Below are positions 41,497 to 54,600 of a DNA stretch of 64,000 nucleotides, one piece after another. The stretch is from Glandiceps talaboti (lineage: Eukaryota; Hemichordata; Enteropneusta; Spengelidae), in the NCBI RefSeq assembly GCF_964340395.1, contig NC_135557.1, positions 19,152,225-19,216,224 of the forward strand. Direction: 5' to 3'. How positions within the stretch are numbered: the first letter of the stretch is position 1; each line of letters begins with the position of its first letter. Under the pieces are notes generated by a model, which saw only the letters and a list, made by a program, of their open reading frames with translations, made no database searches and was not told the DNA's origin. The position numbers were made by a program, and so were the translations under genes.

Positions 41497-44400
41497 CGTG
41501 TATGTGTGCGTACATACGTATGTACATACGTACGTACGTACGTACGTACGTACGTACGTACATGTATGTATTTTAATTCAGAAAGCTAGAATACTAAGTG
41601 ATGGATGTACATCAAGTGAAAGTGTGGACAGCTGATGTACATCAAGTGAAAGTTTGGACAGCTGAATTCATTTCAATTAGCATCAACCACTGCAGTGTGG
41701 ACTGTACTATAAAACAGTCTATAATAATGAAAATTAAAATTTTGATGAGAAAAGCAATCTCACTAAATGTCACTATCATATTACATGCAGCTGTCTTCTA
41801 CAACAATAACATTATCTATCATATCACTTCCAACAGTACAATCCCTAATTCAGCTATTTAATCATTCTACTACAGGGCTTGAAATTAACTTCTTTTTTTT
41901 TTGGTAGTCTTTAATAGTGGGCAACCAATTTCAGGAAGTGGTAGCCTAAAGACCGATGACCAATAGTCCTATACAATGTATCCCTGAACTGAAAATAGAG
42001 TTCCTCTATTTGAAATATGTGTGTTATTAAAATACTTTCATGTCTGTAAATCTTCCATCCTATCATCACATAATCAGTGGCAGCCTGAGTGGGCTACCAG
42101 CTGCAAATTATGGTAGCCCCAAGACAAGAATTGGTAGTCTGTGGACACACGGACTAGTGTTAATATCTAACCCTGTATTACTCCTACAATGTCTAATTTG
42201 AATTCTCCCCACAAGATAACAATTCATTCAAATTCTTCAAATAGACATTTTTTTAATTCTTGAAATTATTGATATTCTGTATATTCCAAAAACTAATAGT
42301 AATTTCTGAAAATATGGCCGATTCTTTTTTTCTCTTTTTTTAAATCAGCACCTCTATGGGTTTTATTTTCAAGAAGTTTACTAGTACAAATTTAATGGCA
42401 TTGTGAAAAGATACGAGAACTCTGACAAAACAAAAATACATTATTAATACATGACTAATTCTAAGTTGTATATAGACCAAGTACGAGAACATCATGAGTA
42501 ATTAGTAATTATGTATTTCTGTAGTCTATTAAATTCTATAGTGTTCATCATTTCAATGGAGATTCAACGAGTTTCAAGATCAACTGGCAGCCACCAATAA
42601 TGTACAGAGACTATTAATAGACAATGCTGTTCTGGATAATCTGCATGCATTCAAAGACTGATTTTTTTTAGACGTGTCATAGTATGGTGTGTACTGCTAA
42701 AATGGCGACACTACATGTCATTATAGAGACTCATTACAGTTGAAATGAAGTAGGTTTGGTGTTTCACTCATGTGACATGACATTTAATACACACCCTCAG
42801 ACAGCTTCTAATGCAAAAGAAACGATTACATAGGTGCTGTGCACAGTGGGGATGTAGAAGTACTCAAGTTGATAATATGCTGATTATCAGTTAGAAAATA
42901 AACAATCATTTGATGGATGACAAATTTTTTCATCGTGGGTTACAGATCAGTCAGTGTTTTTGACAAAATCATGTGAACTACAAAAGTTCAAAAGTAACTT
43001 CAAAAATTGCATGTAACTAGACATTAAAGCATGGAAGTATCGCCCACACTCTGAACTTATACATCCGAAGTATGGTTTCAATGTATTACGTACACAATCT
43101 CAAGTCGGGTTCAAATGTCATCGATTTTCCAGCAATTTTCCTTCCGTGGTTTTTGAAAATGTCGGTTAAGGCTGTTTTATGATTAACTAAACTAGTTCTA
43201 TTTCCAAAACCCATGATGTCATCTCTGAAAACATTCAACCTAAAAACTAATTATATATCGTACTATCTTATTCAATACCTCACGTTCACACTAGACTTCA
43301 GTAACACAGTGATAACACTAGTCCCGCTGGACAACTAAACATTGTAACAGGAAAAATAAATATATCTTTTGCATATATACCACATGAAACATCCAATGAG
43401 TTTTAAATATTCCATACTTATGTTATATAGTGACAGATGTTACTATCACTTGGGTTATAAATACATCGAGTTACTTCCTAAATAATGAACAGGTGTTGGG
43501 TTTTGTGAATTATAATTTATATGCCAGGGAAAATCCATATGATTATATTATAACATTACTGCCCGAGTGGCTGTAACTGGAAAAAAAACATTCATAATTT
43601 TTGTTATCACTGAATTATTCGTGATGTTGTACTGGTATGACTGAATACTGTTTAATACATAATGTACTATAAAGTGGCCATATGGATGATGATGGTTGGG
43701 TATTTATTTTGGATTTTTAATTTCACTTTGGAATGTTACAACATAAGGACTCTGCAAGAGACAAGTAACACTTCAATTTCTGTATTTGTCTGTAAGTAAG
43801 GGACCAGGAGGGGGGGGGGGGGAGAGCACATGGAGGCTATGATACCATTTTGGCATAAGATGAAGTGCCTTGGACTACGAATTTTACATTATACCAGGCA
43901 AGAAACCAGTCTAGCTGTTAGACCCCAGGCAATTTTGTTAACTTTAAAAGGCACCATAACGCCTGTCAAAGGTTTGCCTGCCGCACACCAGAGATACTGT
44001 CATTCTCGGCTTCTGTTCAGTAGCTTTCTGAGCACAGATCTAAGTCTTACGACAAGACTAGCGAGAAATCAAAAATTACTTTGACTCTGAGCTGACTAAT
44101 AGTCAGACTTTAAGTCATAAGCTACCAGTTACTCTACTAAGTACTAGGGTTTGCTGCGATAGTCAAAGTACTGGGTATGCAAATAAATACAACATTTACC
44201 AGAACATATCCAACCCCTTCTCCCATCCCCACCTCCTTCTGTTAGCAGTGTTACCATGGCATGAGAACTAAAGCAATACACTAGTTCAGATTAAAAGTGG
44301 GCGTGGCATTCTAGTTACTGTTTTTTCAGGGAAAATACTATCACTGGATGTAAATGAGTGGATTGGTTTTATATGACCATATGATAGTACAGCCACCTCT

Positions 44401-45549
44401 GTGGCATGAATAAGTCTTAGCGAGAAAACTAGTTGGCAATATTAATATTTGACTGTAGTGATATCGCCGGGAGAGTAATCTCCCACACAATAGGCAATTT
44501 AATAAGTATACATGAATATTTGATAAATACAACACACTGATAGCAATATCAATATGACTATCAGACAATGTTCTGAAACACTGAGTTGTAAAATGATACA
44601 TCATTTATGTCCACCACAAAGTCGGAGATGTGGTACATATATATACATCTGATTTCAGTACAGTACAGTACAGTACAGTACAGTATAGTGTAATACAGTA
44701 CAGTTCAGAACAGTACATTACAGTACAGTACAGTACAGCATAGTGTAATACAGTATGTACAGTATGTACAGTACAGTACAGAAAAGTACAGCATAGTGCA
44801 TTGCAATACAGTATGTACAGTACAGTACAGTACAGAACAATATAGTGTAAAACAGTACAGTACAGTACATGACAGTACAGTACAGTACAGTACCGTACAG
44901 AACAGTATAGTACAGTATAGTATAGTACAGTACAGTACAGTACAGAACAGTACAGCATAGTGCATTGCAATACAGTATGTACAGTACAGTACAGTACAGA
45001 ACAATATAGTGTAAAACAGTACAGTACAGTACAGTACAGTACAGTACAGTACAGTATAGTATAGTATAGTATAGTATATTATAGTATAGTATAGTATAGT
45101 GCAGTACAGTACAGTATAGTGTAATACAGTATGTGTAGTAAGTCAACCAACAATACAATTTCTTGTGACTACAATACATGTATTTGACGTTCTCTCAGAT
45201 TCCTTTTAACTATGTAATAACTCAAAGAAAACCCAAATTTTTATCCTCATCACCCTCAAAAGTGTGTCTGTATTCTGAGTGCACTGGGTAGTACATTGTG
45301 ATCAGAGAAGAGTGTTATATAGTTAGTATGTTTGACCTGTGGATGATACCACTGTGTGTATACATATACTGAATAGGTAATTGATAATTGGCTATTCATC
45401 TCAAAATAGTAACATACACATTCACAATAGAGAAGGTAGCATATGCCCATAAATAGTCATAGAAGTATATTTGTAAGCGTGTCATGCATGGTAAATTTAT
45501 GTACAGAATTCTGGTGGGTTTTTTTAAGGTTCAGTAGTGCTATACGTAT

Positions 45550-45635
<86 letters not shown>

Positions 45636-48600
45636 TTCTACCAGAACCATCCCATCTTCCTGTTACCATGGTAATAGAAATTAACACTGAAATGGGACAT
45701 CTGATTATTCAAGGCTGTACATCTCCATTTTCCATCACTGGGAAAATTCCGATGATTTATGTTGACTAGTTCAACTGTGAAACTTTTACTATTTACTTTG
45801 GGTGATAAAGTCATCTTATCATAAAACATGTACTTGAAAGTTACAGTGACTACTTCTATACCACTATTAAGACGAGTTATTGCTTCATATCAACCCTAGC
45901 TACATGTAATCATTGCCTGGTATCACCCTCCATATCATATCTGGGGTAATAATTTATCAACTTTAAATGGGGATCACTGTCTGATATCACCACTTTGAAA
46001 GATACCATATCCACTCATGTTATCTGAGACTCCGTATCTCATCAAAATGTCATAAGTATCATGGTCTTGCTAAGGGCGGGAAGTAGGTAAAATCTATTGG
46101 AGTTCCCAAGTCATAACTGGGTTCCCAAACAAAATTACCATAGATTCTACATGGGGAAAACACTGCCATTTTTACCCCTTTCTCCCTTTCTGTTACCGGG
46201 GTTCACCAAACTTAGCAAAAACATTGATTATAGTATTTACAACCCATATATCAAAGTAAAGATGTTTTCTGTATGTACCACAATTGTTTATTGCATCCAT
46301 ATCAAGCGTACAAGTACACTTTTTCATATATACTAATTGACCACATTAGAAAGGCTACATGCTTAGGCTTGTAAAGACACCAATTCAAACAGTATACTTT
46401 AACACTTGATATGAATGCTTTAAATGTGTGTAGCACATAGAGAAAGTGCTTTACTTCAGTGTTAATCATTGTAATATGAATGCTATTAATGAGTGTAGCA
46501 CATAGAGAAGTGCTTTACTTCAGTGTTACTTGTTGTACAAGTATTGTAAGCGTGAAATATAGACTGTAAGATGCGTCATCGTGTCACTTTGCCCTCACCA
46601 GCCTTGTCTCTCCCCCGACTGCATAAATCTAAGTTATAGACTACATGAAGCACAGTTCTTCACAAGTAATCCGAGACCCCTTATCTCATCAATCAAAATG
46701 TAATACCTCCTAGTACATTCACTTCACTTGTAACCTGAGACCCCTTATCTCATTATCAAACTGTAAAACATGTATACATATTTTCTTTTTTGACAGAATT
46801 TTGAGCATGATATTTATTACAATATAAACTTCTTTAAAAGTCTGTTGAAGTGCAAAGTTAGTCAAAGATCCAAACCCTTTTTTATATATTCATTTACAAC
46901 TCATTACATATGATTTACTACTTGTAACCAGAGACCCCTTATCTTGTTATCAAACTGTAATATGTATATATTTTTTTAGAGAATTTTGAGTGTGTAATTT
47001 ATTGCAATAACAACTTCTTTAAAACATCTCTTGAAGTGCAAAGCTAGTCAAATATTCAAAACATACTATTATTAATGTGAGAAGTCTTAGTAAATAGTAG
47101 AATAGAAATTGATATTTGACTCCATTTTTTACAGATTGATAGGTGACTCTATTTTATATGGTTAGTAATAGTGAAGTTACCTAATATTGGAATCTAGTTT
47201 TTGAACTCTTAGTACACATGATTTACTCAATACATGTAACCTGAGACCCCTTATCTTGTTGTAAAACTGAAAAATGTATACATATCATCATTTTGAGAGA
47301 ATTCTGAGTATGTAATCTAATACTAAATACAATATAAACTTCTCTGGAAAACTTGTTGAAGTGTGAAGCAAGTGAATGATTCCATCCTGTTTTTTTGTAC
47401 TCACTACTGATTTATCACATGATAGACATTTATGGCCTATACAGCAAAACAAACAAGTGTGTATAACAGAGGATTGATTGTTAAGAAGCCAAGTGATACT
47501 GTTAGAAATGGGTTAGACAGATCACAACACGATTAGACAGCGTGAGAAGAAACCTGCTTTATAACATCAACCACAAGTCACTTGTCTAGCAGTGTTTTCG
47601 GTACGGTGTGGAAACCGTGGTAACAGAGGAAGAAAGTCTGATAACAAAATTTGCCACGCGGTAAAATACCTGATGGACTAAGCTAGATTTTGCTGACAAC
47701 AAAAAACAGTGTTGAAACTGAACATCAACAACTCATATTTTAGTAACCATGCAAACACTGTTCTTGTTGTCATAGTTACATGTAGTAGGCAAAATCTACC
47801 GGAGTTCCAATGGTATCTTTTATCAGACTTTCTTCCTCTGTTACCATGGTTCCCACACCATACATGTGCACTTGTCTAAGTTGTCTAAACAACTCATATT
47901 TTATTAGTTTCTATCAACAAATCATATTTTAGTTTCCATTCATACTACACTGTTGTACAAAACCGAGACTCTACTGCCTCTTGTATTTCAAAATGGTTTT
48001 GATAAGTAAACAGAATATTATTAATTTATGGTCATGAATGGTAGTCAATTATCCAGTAAAATATTACTTGCAATGAATACTACACTAATTTCATTTATGC
48101 TTGCCTGATTCACCATTCTTTGAAACCTGGCTACTAAAATTAGTGAAAACCTTTACGTAAACCACACATCACTATTCATTTAAAATATTATGCACTTTCC
48201 ATTTTCTATAAGTCCTACCCTTGGAAAACTTAACTAAAAGATAATTAGAAATTTTACTTTCAGCCTTATAAAATACTTTGCAGTAATACTATTACAAGTT
48301 CACTGAGGTATTTCAGTTATTTTAATGGTCTCACTTGCCATCTATCTGCCTTGTAAGAAATTCACCATGCTTTGTTTGACCTTTGGTGACCTTTGATGAC
48401 CTCAAGTGACCTTTTATCTACATTACAAGTTGACCTCGGTCATGGTAGCAGACATCTGTTCTATAAATTGGGTAATAAACTGTTATGGGTGACTTGGCCT
48501 CACAGCTAAATCCGTTATTACTGGTTTCAATGAGTTCGTAAATTGTTTATTAATCGTAAATTGTTTATTAACGAATTCACGATCTCGCTATTATTGGGTG

Positions 48601-51600
48601 AAATGAGTTCTGTAAAATGATACCATCCATTCAATAATTATACTTTTTTATTTCAAGAGAATAAACGTCTTCAAATAAAATACAGAAGTGTGTAACATAT
48701 ATTGTCACATTTGTGAATATACAATGTATGCATCACTGAGCAATTTTACTCTCTATACAAATACAAAATGTAGCACAGCTTTTATTTAAGCCTCAGCAAC
48801 CACATAAACTTCCTTCTAATGCCCCATTACACCTTTGACCACTTCTACAAAAAAGACTTCGTCAAAATTCTCTGTACCTGTAATCGCATTTTACATCATG
48901 CTAGAGGGTCAAAATATAGAACAAGAAGGTTGGATTTATTCTTGCACCTACCTAGGCTATACTTGTAGTAATTGCATGTGTATAGTGTGTGGGGAATGAA
49001 GCCATGGTGTCGGCCAAAGAATTAATTTACTGTTATTTTTATGACACACCTAGGTGGTAAAATTCTATTTTAAGTAACAAGAATTGTAACTCAAATGATT
49101 ATTATTTTTATGACACACCTAGGTGGTAGAATTCTATTTTAGACAAATTTCTCTTCATCGCCATTGATCAGTTTGCCTGCTACTTAGAAACTTAATGAAA
49201 CCTGTAAATGCCCTCAAAGATACTTGCTTGTTTCCATGGTAACAAGAAAGACATTTGCAGTGCCCAGACTCCTTCACTTGAAGCTTGTCCATGCATGATA
49301 CTTGTAGTGTTACTGTATTGCTTTGAGAGTTAACTTGATGAGCAGTATGTACCTTGATGTTTCAAAGAGATGGCAGGTTGTATTAGGAGACCCAGTGTCT
49401 ATACCCCTGGTTTGAAATATGCAGTACTTAGATCACAGCATATACATTGCAGACAACTAAAAAATATATCTACACACCAACAGTATATACAACTTAAGGT
49501 TGTAATCTATTTAAACAGGGCTCAAAATTAACTTTTTTCTTTGGTAGTCCTACAATTTCAGAAATTGGTAGCCCAAGTATTGTGACCTGTTATCACATAT
49601 TCCTGAACTGAAAACAGATTTCCTCTATCGGAAATATGTGTTATTAAAATACTTTCATGTCCATAAATTTCATCACATAATCAGTGGTAGCCTGAGTGGG
49701 TTACCAGCTACAAATTATGGTAGCCACATGACAAGAATTGGTAGTCTGTGTGCATGGGACTACTTTTAATTTGGAGCCCTGTATTATACGAAAGAAGGGG
49801 GGGGGGGGGGGGGGGGGGGGGTGCTGATTTTTTTTGGGTGCGGACCTAAAATCAATTTGATGGATATTATAGTGCACCATGCTTTGTGTACCTCGACACA
49901 AGTATGTTTACCCACAGACTGGTGATTCAATACATCGTATGGTGAACAATGTTACAAGCAAGTCATTACATTATATAAATAACAATGCAGTTTCACAAAA
50001 TGTTCAACTTACAGTTAGTAATATATGCAAATCTACTGGTATTATTAAATCTATGTTTTGAATAATTATCTAAGAATCGTTTTAGGATGTATAAATTACA
50101 TAACATTACTAAAGATGTAACAGAAAAGTGTTGCTAATGATTTTAGCATGTATAATTTACATAATTTAATATTAATATGTAACAAACAAGTGCTGCTAAC
50201 ATTAATATTAACTTAATCAACAACCATAGAATACTTTATATAGGACAGTCTCACGTTTAAAATTGAATATATTTACTTTGATGTTTAATATATAGAGATA
50301 CAATAAACTGATATGGATATATGATTTGACACAGAGCCACAACTCAGAAGTAATTACATTGCTAGTATAGATTGATTCACATTTAGCGTACCTAGCTACC
50401 CCTAGGTATTTATAGTACCTGGGTATTTTTAGTTGCCCCCTAGACAGTTACCAGGGTTTCATTTCTCTATAATAGTATTTTGATTTCCATGTACATGTAT
50501 GCATTTATAAAGGAAAAAAGATTATGTTATGTATTACGAAGCTGAACTAGTTTGCCACGATTTTCTTCTAACACTAACCAGTTTTCTAAAATCTTAGCAT
50601 TAATATTAGTCGTATACCGTGTGACCTTTCATTAAAAGGGGATCGCCTAGTAGTAGAAATAAAGGTATTGTCATAAACTTTGGGTTGTGATAAATCATTA
50701 CATTGTTTTACATCACCTATGTTACACACAATTTCAAAGAAACATCAAACTCGGTGATGTTGTCTCTCATTTTTGCTGTGGGCCCCATTGCCTCATGGGA
50801 GTCAACACATACATGCAATGGTTGAACAATGAATATTCATGACCTTTTCATTGAGGTTAATAGGCAATTAGGAGTCATGAACCCTGGGTGCATTGTTGGC
50901 TCATCAGACTAGCTTTGCTTGAGAGCACTTTGTGTAATTTGTTTACTTCCACATACATGTATACACAAACATTTTAAGATTAGCCCTCCAGATTAGCCCT
51001 CCAGATTACCCCGCTCTGTTAACCAGGGTAAGATTTCTAGAGAGAAATAAAAAAAAAAAAAATTTTTCAAATGATGAGTCAAGTCATATCCATGCATAAA
51101 TCAGACACTTAAATATTTCAAGTGACACAAGTACTTATAAATTCTCTGACATCAACAGTGTGATAAATGACGTCTGGAATATACATGACAAATACAACAG
51201 CCATGTTACATACTATATACATAGAGAGGTATATGAAAGGAATGGAATGTAACATCAACACTTGGTATGGTAGTCACATTTATATTAACCATTTGAACTA
51301 CTTCAGTTACAAAAATCTATTGATTTCCATCAATTGGTCTAACAGGCTACCACTACAAACTTGGTAGTCTAGCTACAATGTTTACAAGTCTACAAGTACA
51401 TCTATATGTCCTGGACTACTGCTAACTTGGTAGTCTAGATACAATGTTTACTAGTCTATGTACCCTGGACTACTGCTAATTTGGTAGTCTAGATACAATG
51501 TTTAGTAGTCTCTATGTCCTGGACTACTGCTAATTTGATAGTCTAGATACAATGTTTAGTAGTCTATGTGTCCTGGACTACTGCTAATTTGATAGTCTAG

Positions 51601-54600
51601 ATACAATGTTTAGTAGTCTATGTACCATGGACTACTGCTAATTTGGTAGTCTAGATACAATGTTTAGTAGTCTATATGTATACCCTGGACTACTGCTAAT
51701 TTGGTAGTCTAGAGACACAATGTTTAGTAGTCTCTATGTCCTGGACTACTGCTAATTTGGTAGTCTAGATACAATGTTTAGTAGTCTATATGTATACCCT
51801 GGACTACTGCTAATTTGGTAGTCTAGATACAATGTTTAGTAGTCTCTATGTCCTGGACTACTGCTAATTTGATAGTCTAGATACAATGTTTAGTAGTCTC
51901 TATGTCCTGGACTACTGCTAATTTGATAGTCTAGATACAATGTTATAGTAGTCTATGTACCATGGACTACTGCTAATTTGATAGTCTAGATACAATGTTT
52001 AGTAGTCTATGTACCATGGACTACTGCTAACTTGATAGTCTAGATACAATGTTTAGTAGTCTATATGTATACCCTGGACTACTGCTAATTTGGTAGTCTA
52101 GAGACACAATGTTTAGTGTCTCCCTAGTGTCCAACCAGTACCCAAACTAGCACCAAACTTGTGTCCAATTAGTACCGAGTGTCCCCCTAGTGCCCACACA
52201 CACCCAAACTATCTATGCATGATAAATGTATATTTGCCTCAAACACATTGAAGGTACATGTAGCAAACCCTATTTCTGCATGACTGGTAATTTTTGTGAA
52301 GTCATACTTCGACCAAGTTACATAGTGCATTCCAATTCACATACCAGTACTTATGTAGACTTTTGACACACCTAGAAACAATACCAGTATTTTTATCAAT
52401 AGTTTAATTTTATCATTCTCATTCCACTATACCCTGAAGTCAACTATGTTACACCAATGGAATGGATAACATAAATGTAAAACTTACAATGTGCCTGAAA
52501 CTCTGTCCATAGAATTTCTCAAACATACCATTTGTCTGGAAAAGTGTCCATTTTATAAACAAGCATAAGCTGATTAAGTGAGTTTATAAGCTTGTTTTAC
52601 TTCAGGTCAACATATTTCTTCAAAACTTGGACAAGAGTATTCTAGTATAATGTTAATGTTAATACCTTTGAAGACATTGAAGTGGTCATATGGATGAGGA
52701 TTTGGTATTTACTAAAGGATTTTTTATCTATATAACAATTTTATCATGGCTTCCTACTTGAAAAATCAAAGTGAAACAACATATACCAAGTCTGCATTGG
52801 TAACTTGATATATTGCAAAAAGCTAAAGAACTGTGTAGAAAGTCTGTTAGTGTATGTACAATAACAAAGATTTTACACATCTATCAATTATTTGTAATTT
52901 ATTGAATTACAAACAAGGACTTGACATGTTGTTTCACATTGATTTTTCAAGTAGGAAGCTATGATGAAAATGTTATATGAAAAATACAAAATAAATACCC
53001 CAATCCTCCCCCATCTGGTCATTTTAAAATCATCTTTTGGTTTTGCAATCAAAACTGACAATGTCTTCACTAAGGTTGGTAACCCCGATAACAAAGTGGT
53101 CTAAAGAGATATCACTGACATGGTTTCTAATAGAGCAGACTATTTATGGTAATTTTGTTTGGGAATCAGTGTGCCCTCTAAGACAATTTGACGTGCCACT
53201 GACACACACAATTTCTAGTGATGCACCAAAATTTGGTAAATAAAATTCTATAGGAACCAAATATCAAGTGATGGCTAAGTGTGCTTTGATAGTAAATAGA
53301 ATTCTATCGGAATCAAATATCAAGTGATGGCTAAGTGTGCTTTGATAGTAAATAGAATTCTATAGGAACCAAATATCAAGTGATGGCTAAGTGTGCTTTG
53401 ATAGTAAATAGAATTCTATAGGAACCAAATATCAAGTGATGGCTAAGTGTGCTTTGAATTGATAGTAAATAGAATTCTATAGGAACCAAATATCAAGTGA
53501 TGGCTAAGTGTGCTTTGACAGTAAATAGAATTCTATAGGAACTAAATATCAAGTGATGGCTAAGTTTGCTTTGACAGTAAATAGAATTCTATAGGAACTA
53601 AATATCAAGTGATGGCTAAGTGTGTTTTGATAGTAAATAGAATTCTATAGGAACCAAATATCAAGTGATGGCTAAGTGTGCTTTGAATTGATAGTAAATA
53701 GAATTCTATAGGAACTAAATATCAAATGATGGCTAAGTGTGCTTTGATAGTAAATAAAATTCTATAGGAACCAAATATCAAGTGATGGCTAAGTGTGCTT
53801 TGACAGTAAATAGAATTCTATAGGAACCAAATATCAAGTGATGGCTAAGTGTGCTTTGACAGTAAATAGAATTCTATAGGAACCAAATATCAAGTGATGG
53901 CTAAGTGTGCTTTGACAGTAAATAGAATTCTATAGGAACCAAATATCAAGTGATGGCTAAGTGTGCTTTGACAGTAAATAGAATTCTATAGGAACTAAAT
54001 ATCAAGTGATAGCTAAGTGTGTTTTGATAGTAAATAGAATTCTATAGGAACTAAATATCAAGTGATAGCTAAGTGTGTTTTGATAGTAAATAGAATTCTA
54101 TAGGAACTAAATATCAAGTGATGGCTTTGTGCTTTGATAGTAAATAGAATTCTATAGGAACTAAATATCAAATGATGGCTAAGTGTGTTTTGACAGTAAA
54201 TAGAATTCTATAGGAACTAAATATCAAGTGATAGCTAAGTGCGCTTTGAAAGTAAATAGAATTCTATACCAACTAAATATTAAGTGATGGCTAAGTTTGC
54301 TTTGATAGTAAATAGAATTCTGTAGGAACTAAATATCAAGTGATGTCTAAGTGTGCTTTGATAGTAAATAGAATTTGATAGGAACAACTTGAAATACAGC
54401 AAAAATTATGCCCTGAACACTCAAAACACTCAGCTGCTGTGCTGTATTAAAATATTGTAAATATTTTAACAGCAAGATACATGAATATACAGACATAGTA
54501 GTAACTACTGTGTATTGAAACTGATACAAGCTCAACAATTTCTCTTTACTTACTGAAAATATGTATATAAAGAATACAACGTCCTACTTAATTTCACTTG

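Noticed and set aside
41302-41635. Overlapping Cys/Val-rich frames
   Set aside because: Produced by the compound GT/CTGT/ACGT microsatellite.
43830-44084. 84-codon plus-strand frame in a GC-richer patch
   Set aside because: No domain, no matching splice phases to any neighbour.
44605-45179. Cys/Tyr/Leu-rich minus-strand frames up to 153 codons
   Set aside because: Produced by the (ACAGT)n block, which lacks stops in these registers.
53225-54385. CRISPR-like regular repeat
   Set aside because: The units are contiguous without unique spacers and the surroundings are eukaryotic.
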